In this document: positions 48,700-61,529 of the stretch, piece by piece
Numbering within the stretch: the first letter of the stretch is position 1
How the letters are laid out: the number at the start of each line of letters is the position of its first letter
Origin: Diogma glabrata
Taxonomy: Eukaryota; Arthropoda; Insecta; Diptera; Cylindrotomidae
Assembly: GCA_963693315.1 (NCBI GenBank)
Contig: OY856186.1
Location: 304,993,879 to 305,057,878 of the forward strand
Direction of reading: 5' to 3'
Length of the DNA: 64,000 nucleotides
Translations under genes and position numbers: made by a program
The notes under the pieces: model-generated
What the model saw: only the letters and a program-made list of their open reading frames with translations
What the model was told of the DNA's origin: nothing
Databases searched by the model: none

Positions 48700-50165
48700 A
48701 TATCGATCAGGAGCAAGTAATTTCTTTAGAGGATGATACTCACTGCAAGGATGCTATTTTACATTTTTTTAGGGTCAAGTTTAATGGACTGGACCAAGAG
48801 CTACTGCTGGGTTTACAAATATTCAGTTGCACCATCTTGTCAAACTCAGATTTTACTATTTTTAGCTTTTCAGGAGCGAAACCAATGGGTCTTATAATAC
48901 ACAGGTGTACAACTGTCTCGAGTTTGTGTTGCATGGTGTTTCACACTACTTGGATGGAAATTTTAAATTCCAATTCCAGGAAATTTTTCCAAAATTTTGA
49001 TAATTTGTAATGGTATTATAGATAATTTATTCGTCTTATCGACCAGAAGCACTGAACTTCAGTAGAACTTGGGATACTATCGATTGAGAACAGATAGGTT
49101 AACAGGTGTTTGAGCTGAATCTGTATAAACAGTACTCCAGTATGTTTCAGAAAATCTGAACCAATAATGGATGTTGATACGTCGACAACTATAAATTTCC
49201 AAGGAAAATTTCTGCCAAGGTCTAGTTCATACAAGATTGTACAAATGGTCCAGTTATGATCCATTACTGGCAAAGTAATGCAACAATTGCCAAGTACTGG
49301 CAACCATGACACGGTCATTAACATACATTTGCTGATTGTTGAATCAGACAATAAAAGACTGCAATTCATGGGTCAGATAAAAAACAGCAATGGATCATAC
49401 TAATTTATATAACTGGCGTTGTGAAGCTTGCATTCATGTTTTGAAAGTTAGTCTGCAGCCGAGAAAATTGCTGACCGAATGGAACTGGATTCACGTTTTC
49501 CGCAACTGTGAATTTTGATTGTTAAATTGACATTGAAAACCTGCCGATGAATCAATGTTTCCATCAAACTGTCATCACATTCGCTTGATCAATTTAAAGG
49601 AAGATCATTTTCAAATGACGTTATAGATGAGCAGAATATTTTCAGGTAATCTGATCATCCAAAATTGATTCACTATTTTAACCCCAATGTCTGCACCGCT
49701 TAATTGAAATTCGGTCATAAGTTGTGATCTTTTTGATCTTTGTTTTATCACTCTCACCTAAAGTTTTAATTGCATCCTCTTTGAATGTGGTGTAAAGATT
49801 CACATGAGGGTCCTCCATGGGGATTGGCTTTAGAAGGTTACGTAATCGAAAATCAATAGCACTATATGGGTACATATATTTTTAATCCTAATACCAGTAG
49901 TAGTTTTGTGCGAAAAGAAGAGCTGCACCTCCTGCACTTCACCGTTATTAGTTGCTAAGCCCCATGGAGTCGGTGGAAGTTGTTCATGAATTGGTTTTGA
50001 TGAAAAAAAAAAATATATGGTTCAGTACCGATATTTTGTTTATTTTCATGACAAAGCTGCGTGCGCATAAGTTCCAGCTCAGGTTTTGACAACGATCAAA
50101 ATTTTGTGGGAGCGGTTTAATCCTCCGCTGGTGAGAAAGCATTCGTAGGTGATGCCCCCGGCGAC
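48700..50165 (-). pseudogene. Ty3/gypsy gag-protease-RT remnant
   Basis: In minus-strand order: a gag piece (49875-49678) with VNLYTTFKEDAIKTLGESDK; a protease/linker piece (49369-49016) with NFPWKFIVVDVSTSIIGSDF, matching the pWtFiiADV...IlGaDFL pattern; and the start of reverse transcriptase (48934-48740) with PIGFAPEKLKIVKSEFD and PSSSSWSSPL. Each piece is in a different frame, and the RT palm and RNase H are missing. Confidence 0.85.
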
Positions 50166-50680
50166 AGTATGTATATTCAAAGATTTTATGTATACAAAAT
50201 TTAAGTAAAAAAATTTACTTTAATATTCAAAAATAAAATAGAAGCTTTTATATTTTTTAAAATAAATTAATCTCACTTTGATTTGCCACTTGATTTGCCA
50301 CACGTTGCGATGTTACGACTTTAATACATGTCATTAATTATCACGATAGGCCTTAAAGTACTATAGGCTGAAAAAGTTATGTTATACGCAAACTTAAGGA
50401 AACGTAATATAGTTCATTATGCGTATAGAGAGTACAAAATAGTTATTTATATACCAAGGGTGTAAAGTTATACATTTAACTTTATACTTGTGGTACATAC
50501 AACATTTTTCATACTTCCTACAAGAGGGCGTAGGGAAATAATAAGAGGGCGAATAGTAATAAAGATAGGGCGTAAAGAATTAGAGGACGTAAAGTAATAG
50601 AGGCTGAAAAAGTTATGTTTTACACAAATCCTAGTAAGCGTAAAATAGTTCATTATATATAGGAAGTACAAAATAGTACA
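50166..50680 (+). other. brp intron 5 segment
   Basis: Contains irregular repeats of AGAGGGCGTAAAGTAATA type (50525-50605) and two copies of GCTGAAAAAGTTATGTT (50369 and 50604). No gene. Confidence 0.45.
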
Positions 50681-51065
50681 TTATATAACAAGGTTGAGAA
50701 GTAAGCTATTATTGGCCGAGAACTTTTAGATCCTGAGGCGCGTAGCGTCGAGGGATATAATGTTCGAGGTCTTTGTTAGTCTTCTCAACCGAGGTATATA
50801 TAGAACTGTTTTAACTGCTAACACTAATTATCATATTTGCTTTGATTAGATTTTGATATTAGTCATTTTCCATTTCATTTTTTAAATATCTTAAAATATC
50901 AAGTGGCCTGAAAGTTCAGTTTCATACAAATAAAACGAAACAAAGGAATGCAGTTATTATTTGTTTGTGTTTTTTGTTCATTTCAATTAAAAATAAAAGA
51001 AAATTTGTCGTTATTAACCTAGGTAATTTTTTGTTATTATTATTGACCCAGGTGGAAAAAAACAA
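50681..51065 (+). repeat. 380-bp dispersed repeat, copy 2, with foldback head
   Basis: Second copy of 13123-13505. The head folds as ACAAGGTTGAGAAG against CTTCTCAACCGAGG, with the centre GAGGCGCGTAGCGTCGAGGG. Confidence 0.85.
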
Positions 51066-53929
51066 CTTCTCATTGGGGCATTCGAGTAAATAATGACGAT
51101 TTCTCAAGTTAGTAGTTGAAAAATATTATGTATGGAGCTTGTTTTATTGTGTAAAAATTGGTGAAATCTTATAGCCTGCAATCGTATGATGAATACTACT
51201 GTGACAGTTATATCTTCAGATGTATTGCGTTTTTCGCCAAAAAACTATATCTCCAAAACAACAAACAACCACAATATGGATTGTTAATATTATATATTAC
51301 GTAAAACATATCTTAAGCAACCTAAAAAATAAAAACAACATGTTACTCAGAAAAATATTTACATTGTTTTAACAGAGTAACAACAAACAAAAGTAGCATT
51401 ATAGAAGCACAAAAAATGCCACTTATATTCAAAATAACTCTGATTAAAACAAACTAAGAAGTCTTATTCTTAATTGGTAAAAAAATTAAATGAAAAAATG
51501 AACGTTTGATCGCAAAAAAAGTATTTAGTTATTACAACCCTAAAATCAGTTGTAGAGATTTTTACTACTAATGACATTGCATTTAGATAATCTTTTAAAC
51601 ATTTATCACACTCACAGTTTTCATAAAAATATTGAAAATAACACATAAACTGCAATCTATAGTTTAAGCTTAGTTTACAGATAAAAAACCAAGTTTAAAA
51701 TATGCCACATATTGTATTCTATAAATTATTCTAGAAGTTGCATGTTTTTTTAACTTAAAAGCATTTTAATTTATAATTTATTAATTAATATTTTATGTTA
51801 TTTATTATTTAATTCATTGTCATTCTATTATTTTTCTTTTTTGTTATTCTTCCATCTTTTCTTTAAAATAAATTCTCTCTAATTCTAATTAATATTATTC
51901 GATTTGTATAAACCAAAAATTGTGTTAACCTTTTAATATAATAGTTACTATAAACTTAACAAAAAAATTATAATAAATCAATTGGAATATTGGAATAAAT
52001 TAACAAAATTTAAAATCAACAAAATCAAAATTGCCTTTTTTTAAAAAAATAAATGTTCAGAATACAATAGGTGCACCATAAATTAAATTGTAAAAATTAA
52101 AATTTTTAAAAAAACACGATGTTTTACATTTACAAAAACAAAGGAAAATTCTTAATTAACACTTTAAGTATTACAAATTGTGTAAAGATGTATTGAATAA
52201 AAGAATTACTTATTTTGTGAACGTTTGTTATATAAGGTCAGAAAAATATTTTTATTTTTGGGCTATCTTATGACTTAATTGAAGATGCGGTAGTTAAACG
52301 ATGAAACAATTCTACTGTCTTGAAAGTGTTTAAAATTGAAATCTTTAGTAATGTTACAATTATGACTCAATGTTTCTATGCTTTTGATTCTATATTATTT
52401 TACCTACCTCATTGTTTTTATTGTGATACTAGTCTTTGACTTGTTCTATCGATTTGCCTGTTCTAGATATTAGAAACAAAGATAAAATGTTGTAGATCGA
52501 ATATTTTCAAATTCCTTAGAGTTTTAAAGTGTAACATAACCATTAAGCAAAAATTTAATAATGGCCAAAATCCAAAAATGTTGAGAAAGATATAGAATTA
52601 AAAAATTTAAATCTTCGGTAAAGCAAAGCAACAACCAACTTCATCATATCTTCATATTATTCATCAAAAAGATTACATACAAACAATAACCTCACTAAAT
52701 TGCATTAATTCAGAACACTTATTGTACAAAAACAAATACAACAAAAACAATACTTCCAAATCCTTCTTCCAAGATTTGCATGTTCCACACAAACATTTTT
52801 TAGAATAATCTTATTTAATTGCAATTAACATTCTAAATTTCGTATAGAATAATAATCTAGGATAAACCAGATTAATTTGAACCCGCAAAGCAAAGTAAAT
52901 AAAAAATTTATTAAAAAAAATAAATATTTAATAAAAATAAATTTAATTTTTCTGTGTGCCCAAAATGAATTTTTATTTATTTACAATAAATTATGTACTT
53001 TTTTCTCACTGTTTTTCCATACAATTTCTTTTTTGTAATTTTTGCACATTTATTGGCTTTTTTATTATTTTTTAAAATTTTAAATAACAAATTATTAATT
53101 TTCACATTTATATAACTTTTTTTAATTGTTTTGTTTTGTTTTACGGAAACCAAAATAAATTTAATTCAATAAAAATTTTAATTATTAGGAAATACGAATT
53201 TTTCATGTTTTTTTTTTTTATTTAGAAGAAAAGAAAATTTTCTTATTTTTCCGTTCTTCAGAAATGTCAAAAAAAAAATGGTTCATGTTAAATTTTATAA
53301 TTTTAACAAATTTTTTAATTTTTCCATTTTCATTTTTATTAACAAATCAATTAAAAAATGTTTTTTAGTTGTGTTTATTTTGTTTATATTTCCTGCAAAT
53401 TTAATAGAAAAACTTTTAAATATATACATTAATTATTTAATTATTCTAACAAAAATTTGGCGAAAGAATTATCAAAACAAAAACAATTTTTTATTTTTTG
53501 GAAATATAATAACGCATAAATATAATTTTATTTTTAATTATTTTAATATTATTTATATTTAATGAAGATTAAAAATTTGGGCACACATAAATTAATTTTA
53601 CTTTTCATATATTTTTTTTAATTATTATCAGCTAATGAATTTTTAAAATTGCTAGCAAAAATTTGAAAAGATAAAGCGGAAAGAAATTAATTCCAAAAAT
53701 CGGTTTAGTTCAATTTTTTTTGGTTATAATTCTTTCGTCAAAAACATTTTTTTTTTTAATATAAAAGATTTTTGACGAACCTTCATCGGGATTATTAAGG
53801 CCTCTCAAATGAAACAAGCTATTGAGATGTTATTATTTAAACATAAGCCGTCAACGGATTGCGTATATTTTGTTGTTATAAATTCGCAATAATTTGATTT
53901 TTAGTTTCATATTAAACAGATGCGGACAT
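51066..53929 (+). other. brp intron 5 segment, very AT-rich
   Basis: Long A/T homopolymer-rich stretch. No gene or repeat family recognised. The 94-codon frame at 53278-53562 is Phe/Ile/Asn/Lys-rich noise. Confidence 0.55.
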
Positions 53930-54260
53930 TGTTTCTTTTTAACCGACTTCAAAAAAGAAGGAGGTTCTATGTTTCGTTGTGGGTTATTTTATGTATGTTC
54001 ACCGATTTCTCAAAAACGGATCGTTCGATTTGGATGATTTTAATTGTATTATATTTGGGTGTATTTCGAGAGGGTCCCATATTTTTTTATGATGTGAAAA
54101 ATTCCGTTATTCAGATAATTGTAAAAAACCATATTTTTTATGCATTTTCGTTGATTTCGTCAAAACATATTATTCTGTTTGGGTGCAGTATTATATTGCT
54201 ATACTTGTCGAGGTTATCGTAAATAATTTTCTATAACGGGAAATATGTATGCCGTTTGTG
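53930..54260 (+). mobile_element. Insect-type MITE/Helitron-like repeat beginning AACCGACTTCAAAAAA
   Basis: The start AACCGACTTCAAAAAAGAAG followed by GGTTCTATGT and TATGTTCACCGATTTCTC is a phrase I recognise from abundant short repeats of insect genomes. An inverted relative of the same start lies at 54410. Confidence 0.45.
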
Positions 54261-54393
54261 CCAAAAATCGCAAAACCATAATTAATAGATTTTCACTTGT
54301 GAAAGTTTTACAAGTATTTGAAGTTACTACTTTTAAAACGTTTTCTAGCCGACATTTGCTTTATGACTACACTTAAGATAAAAAAATAAAAAA

Positions 54394-55050
54394 ATTTAAA
54401 AAAAAAAATAGAACCGACTTCAGAAAAAACAAAAGAGGCACAAAAAAGTGAAAAATAACTCAATTGTTGCTTTTAGAGACAAAAAACGTTAAATTTTTAT
54501 TAGTTTAATTTAATAGCGTACTTTTTTTTGGTCTATAGTAAGATATATACTATAGACAAAAAAATTACGCTAATAAACAAAGTTACTCTATTAAAATAGT
54601 TACTTTTTATTATAATTATTATAGTTATTATAGTTGTTATAATATTTATTATATTTTAAAAGTAATATGTGTTATTATGGTTTTCCATATTATTTAAAAG
54701 TTATTTGTAGTAAAAAACTGTTCGAAGTCAGTGCCACATTGACGAAAAACCGACTAATATGTCTCGGGCTTGGCACCGATTTCCAACAGTTTTGTACTAC
54801 AAATAACTTTTAAAATATAATAACTATTATGACAACTATAATAACTATAATAATTATAATAAAAAGTAACTATATTAATATAGCAACTTTGTTTAATAGC
54901 GTAATTTTTTTGTCTATAGTAAGATATAATTAAATTAAATTAATAAAAATGTAACGTATTGTTGTCTCTAAAAGCAGCAATTGAGTTATTTTTCACTTTT
55001 TTGTGCCTCTTTTGTTTTTTCTGAAGTCAGTTCTATTTTAATTTTTAAAA
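54394..55050. repeat. 650-bp palindromic element
   Basis: Arms begin ATAGAACCGACTTCAGAAAA and end with the complement (TTCTGAAGTCAGTTCTAT). They pair through CAAAAGAGGCACAAAAAAGTG and ATAACTTTTAA landmarks. Loop about 54723-54787, whose own edges GTGCCA/TGGCAC also pair. Confidence 0.8.
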
Positions 55051-55494
55051 GTTTTTTCGTCGTCTTCATTTTTGAAAGACGGTTATGTTTCCAGAAACTG
55101 GTGTGCAGAATGTTACGTCTATTTTGTCAAAATTTTATTAAGTTGATTGCTATCGTAATTCGTTGTCCTTAATAACACATGCCGTTGTGATTTTGAACTC
55201 AAATTATACAAATCTTGATCATTAAATTTTTCATTTTTTTTAAAATAATCAAGATTTATGTACAAATATAGCGTTAGGTATATTAGTGTCTTAAAAGTTT
55301 AAAATACGAATGAATGAATAAATGAATATAGATATACGACCAGATTACAAGGATCCTTCTCCTGGGTTTTTCCGTTTTATAGGAAATGGTCAGGGCCTCC
55401 GTATATAGATGAACCAATAGGTGAATGTTAAAACATTTGTTTATTGGGTGTTACAGTTTCAAATGACCTACTCTGGAACGATCATATTATTATA

Positions 55495-56345
55495 AAATTA
55501 AATATCCTCGGTGGAATAGGGCATCCTTGTTTCACTCCTCCGTTTTTATTTACTTTCCCTGTTGGTATATTGAACCATCAAAGAACTGGTTCACTCCCAA
55601 AAACACGCTTAGGTGATTTTGTTACACAGGAGTATGGATTTTATATTTTATATTTCATGGCTGTCGAAACTACTGTTAGGTCGACTCTATCAGAGACTTT
55701 CTCAAGGTCTAGAGAAAATACATAATGCTTATTTCCAGTTCTTTATTCTTCTTCTAGTACTCTTCTGCAAGTGAACATGAACTATTTTTGAGAGATGCTG
55801 CCTGGTAGGCTGCAGGTTCTTTGAGTTCTTCATCCAATCGGTCCAATAACAATTTTGCATAGATTTTGTATCCCGTGTTGCACAGTGTTATCCGTCTGTA
55901 GCCGTTGATTGAGACAGGGTTTTTTTGGATAAGGAACTGAATTGAATCCATCCAATTGTCCGGTAGCATATTGTGTTCGAAATCTCTTCTATAAGCTGAT
56001 GTTCCATAAATAGAGTGCAATTTTGTGTTTTAATTAACATATGATCCAGTTGAGATGAATTTGCACCTCTTATCCATTTTTTAAGACGGAGTTCCTTCAC
56101 CAGGTATACTTGCAATTTTTAAATTATTGAGGGTTGCAAAATGTTTCAATACAAATCCATTTTCATTTGATGTCTCTTGGTCATTTTTGTTCCTGGTTTC
56201 TATTTTTCCTATTCTGGCATTGAAGTTTCCCAGAATGATAATATCTCTTCTCATTGCTGTTGTTTCTATTATGAAGTTAAGTGTGGAGAAGCGTTTCGCG
56301 GTCTCTGAATTTTCTTTTTTACCTGATGGAAGGATGTAACATACA
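55495..56345 (-). pseudogene. Non-LTR retrotransposon: endonuclease C-terminus and RT
   Basis: The minus strand reads, in order, RDIIILGNFNARIGK and NENGFVLKHFATLNNLKIAS (AP-endonuclease), SSQLDHMLI (the nQIDhili end), then reverse transcriptase: LPDNWMDSIQFLIQKNP, NGYRRITLCNTGYKIYAK-like residues with LLLDRL, and GGVKQGCPIPPRIFN (the GvrQGcplSP motif). Several frameshifts. This is the same class as the 3' end at 10393. Its N-terminal part lies on the far side of the 56432-58786 foldback. Confidence 0.85.
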
Positions 56346-56431
56346 ACAATTTGGATTTCACCAATATATATACTGTTTTAACTATTAATTAAACTACACA
56401 GTTTGAATATCTTTTAAATTGTTTTACTATT

Positions 56432-58786
56432 AGACCGGGAGGCAGCGTTGCAAATGAAAAAGTCATTTGATGCCGGTTGATTTTTATTTATTTTAATTAA
56501 TTAACTCCAGCTGATGATAAATTTGGCGGTCAGCTGCTAAAGTAGTGGGGGGTGTGGTTGTGGGAGACTTTTAAACTGGTAAAAAAAACGAATTCCAAAA
56601 GTAATTTGATGCCACTTCAAAATTTGTATGATGCATGTTTACACCATAACAATTGAAAAAAAAGTCGTCAGCTGATTGGCGGATGGGGGATTATACGTCA
56701 GCTCCTCGTATACATCAGTATACAAATGCAATATAGTCAAGACCTTTCTGCATAGGATCTTGATGAAACTTTGGCAAATGATCCAGGTTCACTTGAAAAT
56801 GGAAAATCTGAATTAATTTTAAATTTGGACAAAATGGCGGGGGGTCTCCCGAACACTTCTAAGTTTAAATCTTCAATAACTTCTAATCCCGACTTATGAT
56901 CTTATGGAAACTTGGTATATAAATTTTTAATACTGTTTCTAATATTTTTGCATACTAACTTCCGGTTTAACACTTCCGGCTAAAAAGTTTTTTTTCCAGG
57001 TATTTATCCCTACTGTAGCCTACAATTACCGATCGATTTTCATGAAACGTTGGTAAACGCTTTCAAGTAACATGAAAAACATTTTGTTAGCTTTGGGAGT
57101 ACATTGGATAAAGGGTTGGGGGGCCCACCATACAACAGATGGTTTTTTCCACAATGTTTTTATGTTTGTTGGGAGCATAAAACATTCGTTCGGGAATGAA
57201 TTTTGACGACACTTTGCAAAAAGATGCAAATATGTATGGCAAGAAACTGATTAGTTTTTGAGCGATAGTGAACCAAGTTGTGAGGGGTCAAACAAACACC
57301 TGTTTTTTTAAAGCTTAATAACATCTGCCTGATAATCGAATTGGATGAAACTTGGTATATAAACATTTGGTACGGTTCACAAAAGTTCTGCATCCCAACT
57401 TCCGGTTTTTCATTTCCGGTAAAAATGTTTGGTACTCCCAACAAACATTGCAAAAATGGTGACACAATAAGCAGGTGTTTGGGAGGCCCTCCACCACTTA
57501 TCTCAATATTGTCCAAAAACTAATCAGTTTTTTGTCATTTAAGTCTCCATATTTTTTCAAAGTGTCACTAAAATTGATTAATGAATGAAGTCTGTATGCT
57601 CCCAACAAACTTTAAAAACCAAGTGCGAAAATTCAGCAGTTGTATGGTAGACCCCCCCGCCACTTTGATCAATGTGTCCCAAAAGATGATAACTATTTTT
57701 CACTAATTGCAACTTTTTCCATAAGTTTCATCATAATCACTTCATTATTGTATGCACTGAAAAAACTTCAAAAAATTACAAACCAAAATTTTTTACCGGA
57801 AATGAAAAGCCGGAAGTTGGGATGCAGAACTGTTGTGAACCGTACCAAATGTTTATGTACCAAGTTTCATCCAATTCGATTATCAGGTGCAGATGTTATT
57901 AAGCTTTAAAAAGAACAGGTATTTGGGGGACCCCCACCACTTTGTTCACTATCGCTAAAAAACTAATCAGTTTCTTGCCATACATATTTGCATCTTTTTC
58001 CAAAGTGTCGTCAAAATTCATTCCCGAACGAATGTTTTATGCTCCCAACAAACATAAAAAACATTGTGGAAAAAACCATCTGTTGTATGGTGGACCCCCC
58101 AACCCTTTATCCAATTTACTCCAAAAGCTAACAAAATGTTTTTCATGTTACTTGAAAGCGTTTACCAACGTTTCATGAAAATCGATCGGTAATTGTAGGC
58201 TACAGTAGGGATAAATACCTGGAAAAAAAACTTTTTAACCGGAACTGTCAAACCGGAAGTTGGTACGCAGAAATATTGGAAACAGTACTAAAAATTTATT
58301 TACCAAGTTTCCATAAGATCATAAGTCGGGATTAGAAGTTATTGAAGATTTAAACTTAGAGGTGTTCGGGAGACCCCCCGCCATTTTGTCCAAATTTAAA
58401 ATTAATTCAGATTTTCCATTTTCAAGTAATCCTGGATCATTTGCCAAAGTTTCATCAAGATCCTATGCAGAAAGGTCTTGACTATATTGCATTTTTATAC
58501 TGATGTATACGAGAAGCTGACGTATAATCCCCCATCCGCCAATCAGCTGACGACTTTTTTTTGAATTGCTATGGTGTAAACATGCATCATACAAATTTTG
58601 AAGCGGCATCAAATTACTTTTGGAATTCGTTTTTTTTACCAGTTTAAAAGTCTCCCACAACCACACCCCCCGCAAGTCTGACGGCTGACGCATATTTTCT
58701 ACATCACATATAATTAATCTATCTATAAAAATTAAATTCAATCGGCATCAAATCACTAACCAAAATGCAACGCTGCCTCCCGATCT
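56432..58786. mobile_element. 2.35-kb foldback element inserted in the non-LTR endonuclease
   Basis: The ends are GACCGGGAGGCAGCGTTGC and the complement of GATCGGGAGGCAGCGTTGC. The arms (about 1 kb) pair through GGCGGATGGGGGATTATACG, CAATTACCGATCGATTTTCA and ACATTCGTTCGGGAATGAAT. The centre is asymmetric and contains direct copies of a unit with GTATGGTGGACCCCCC. Open frames inside are arm sequence. No transposase recognised. Confidence 0.85.
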
Positions 58787-58789
58787 ATA

Positions 58790-59010
58790 TTATTTCAGGG
58801 CTTTGTTTGACAATTAATTCCACCCATCTTATTTTGCAGGTTTTACTATTTACAAAGTACCATATATAGTTTTTACCAGTGCATTCAGCTGTATTTATTC
58901 GAGACTCTTAAATTGCTACGATGTTCAAATTATTTTCTTCAAGCATTTTCTCTATCCAGACTCTTTTCCTGCTTTCATTGACTCCATTTAAATTCGAAGT
59001 ACCAATGTTT
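58790..59010 (-). pseudogene. Endonuclease N-terminus of the interrupted non-LTR element
   Basis: The minus strand reads LNIGTSNLNGVNESRKRVW, IEKMLEENNLNIVAI and, after a stop, NYIWYF...RWVELIVKQ, the expected opening of an AP-like endonuclease (iGTwNvr.l......l...l...nidila.qE). Together with 55495-56345 it brackets the foldback. Confidence 0.65.
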
Positions 59011-60429
59011 AAATGCTGTATATCTGGACGGATTTGTTGACCATAAATTATATTACCAGAGCTAGGTTTTGGTCTTAAAGCCCTAAAGTTGGTATTAACA
59101 TATAGCTTTCATTAACTAGATGATCTCTTAGGCTTATTAATTGTTCCAGAGAGGTGTCCATGCTGACTGGAGTGTCTGGATGATTTAATATTACACTATT
59201 GTAATGATTTCCATTTTAGCATAAAATATTTATTTTCAACGTTGGGATTGTTGAAAAAGAAGTAAACCTTATCATGCCTTAATAACTGCGTTATTATGTA
59301 CAATTATATTTGCTCCTACTCTGCTAAGGCTGCAATACATTCTGTCCCACCCCAAAATCATTCCTGTGAAAGATTTCCGAAATATGGTGTCTTAAGAGTT
59401 TAAAATAAATTAAAAATGTATGGACTGAAATCTCATAGGATTCTGAAATATTTAAACTACAGTGTGGGTTAAGTGTTTTTATATAGTTTTCAGCAAAAGG
59501 CTTTTATGAGGAGATTGTTTTTAGTTTTGGGCAGAGAAGTAAAATAAAATATAAAACATTTAACCTAATTGGAAAATCACAACTATTTTGTTTCTGTTTA
59601 GAAATGTATCACTAAACTAACCCAAAACATTTGTCAGAAAATTATAACTGATCATCGATTTATATAATGACGTGAATCAAAACGAGGACACACTCAGTAA
59701 ACTCCTCAAAAACCTCTGCCTCCAAAACCTCCTATTTAGAGGTCAACCATTTAATATGACACGACCTGATATTTTCCATCCTTCTGTTCTCATTAATCTA
59801 GAAAGCTTTTAAGAAAACTTTTATATTTACCATAACATTCTGCAACATCCTGACAACTTCCAGCTGTACCTATTATCTCATCTATATTTAAAACTGGATT
59901 CACTCAAACAACTTCTTACTATACTTTTCCGTTTAGCATAAATGCATCTTTTCATTATTTCAACTTCTGTAAAAATAAAATTTGATTTACTACAACCTGA
60001 TTTTTTTACACTGTTTCTATAAGTTGGGAGCAGAATAGTTGGATTTCATTTCCAATTTTATGTTCAATTATTACATTTCATGTCATTCAAATAATTGATT
60101 TTATTTGTCAAATGTTCCAAATGATCCTAAATGTTTCCTATTTTATGTTTGTCAAAAATATTTGGTAACACACTTTTACAATATTTTTTTGACATACTTA
60201 TTATACCATAATCCAGCTCCTGGTCTCACATACAGATGCCGACTGTTAAGATTTATCCATACTCAATATTACTCTACCTTAAAATAAGCGAAAATCTTCA
60301 AAATTGATTTTTTGAGTCGAAGCCATCGTCCTTTTAGCTCTTACCATTGACGAAACCTTGTTTTAGAAACAAAAATTTTTGAAAGTTATTTATTTATTTA
60401 CTGAAATATGCCTTTAACGAATCGCAACC
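59011..60429 (+). other. brp intron 5 segment
   Basis: Probably contains the decayed 5' region of the preceding non-LTR element. No further coding motif recognised. Confidence 0.4.
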
Positions 60430-60633
60430 GTCAAGGAGCTGTCTGATTAAAGGACGCATTCGGATTCTATTCTGATTTTCACCAAATTTACAGGACCTTA
60501 AATTGTTCGTACGATCTTCCTCTCGAATAGAATTCTACAATCGTTGAAAGTCAGTGTCCAGCTTTCACTTCCAAAGGTAAGCACAGACCGAATCAAGGTT
60601 AAGTAAAGTATGAGTGTTAAAATTCATCGTTAA
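60430..60633 (-). pseudogene. Non-LTR ORF2 C-terminal piece, downstream of insertion
   Basis: The minus strand reads LTLIRSVLTFGSESWTLTF and ILFERKIVRTI-GPVNLVKI, the same C-terminal signature as at 10430-10560. Stops and a short deletion are present. Confidence 0.75.
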
Positions 60634-61298
60634 AATTAAATTTTTTCAGACGCCCCCTAAAAAACCACAATAGCAAATTAAGAACACGTACCGCAAAATT
60701 ATCAAAGTATATTTTTCATTATATTTTGATAAAATCGTAGTTTTTTTTAAATATCTCAGATATGCAGATTTTATAAAAGTCATATAAAATTTAATTCTCT
60801 ACAAAAAAGATTGATGTCAGTTTTCTCCTAAAACGTATAGTTTTCATGATATTTTGAAAAAGAACTTGTAAATTTTCGTAATTTATAAAAACCACATATA
60901 ATAAACATGACAAAAAAGTCCTAACTTCATTCTAATGCTATAGAATAAAAAAATAATCATGACAAGATAAATCAAAATTAGTACTTTGTCGTCAAAATTT
61001 TCATAATTTGTTTTTACGGTTTCGAAGAATTTCGAGTTTTGTTTCAAAATATCATCAGAAATAAACGTTGTATGAAAAAAATGAAGTGAACCTTTTTTGT
61101 AGAAAATTAAATTTTGTTCCAAAATGATTATGTGATTTTTTTATAAATCTGCATTTTTATAAGATATTAACGAGTTTATCAAAAAATCAACTACGATGAT
61201 TTTTCGACACCTGTTATTTTAATTTAAAAAAAAAATTGCCCTTGTGGATTTTTGACAACAAAGAATTTTCTTAGAGGGCGTCTCAGAAAATTTAATTC
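60634..61298. mobile_element. 665-bp foldback inserted in the second non-LTR element
   Basis: Ends AATTAAATTTTTTCAGACGC and the complement of GGGCGTCTCAGAAAATTTAATT. The arms pair through ATAAACATGAC..., AAAATCATCGTAG/CTACGATGATTTT-like and AAAATTTAATT landmarks with substitutions. No coding content. Confidence 0.75.
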
Positions 61299-61440
61299 TT
61301 AGCGACCAGTCTAAATTGAAAGATAATTTGATCGCAGATGTTTTGAATATGCATAAAAAACTCTGTACGCGGCAGTAACACGGACTTTGATATCTGCCTT
61401 CATGTCATTTTGTTAATATAGACCCGTTAATATAGATATT
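61299..61440 (-). pseudogene. Non-LTR ORF2 piece, upstream of insertion
   Basis: The minus strand reads MKADIKVRVTAAYRVFYAYS and KHLRSNYLSI, equivalent to the riT.AnrcYygLskhlrSrlLS segment that normally sits just before ...[13 protein letters not shown]. Here the next residues are found 665 bp away at 60633. Confidence 0.65.
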
Positions 61441-61529
61441 TGAAGTTTTTCATTCGTTCTACTTCATAGTCGCCAGTATTCAGATTTCCGGGAGATATGT
61501 TCCTGGATGTTGTTCAAGTACTGAAAAAG

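Noticed and set aside
53278..53562. 94-codon frame rich in Phe, Ile, Asn and Lys
   Set aside because: Composition matches translated AT-rich DNA; no hydrophobic-helix pattern or homologue recognised.
55444..55490. Plus-strand LGVTVSNDLLWNDHI, jockey-like RT thumb motif
   Set aside because: Very short, and opposite in strand to the surrounding RT remnant. Could be a separate scrap; too little to annotate.
57026..58741. Several open frames of 60-118 codons
   Set aside because: All lie in the arms of the foldback and mirror each other; no domain.
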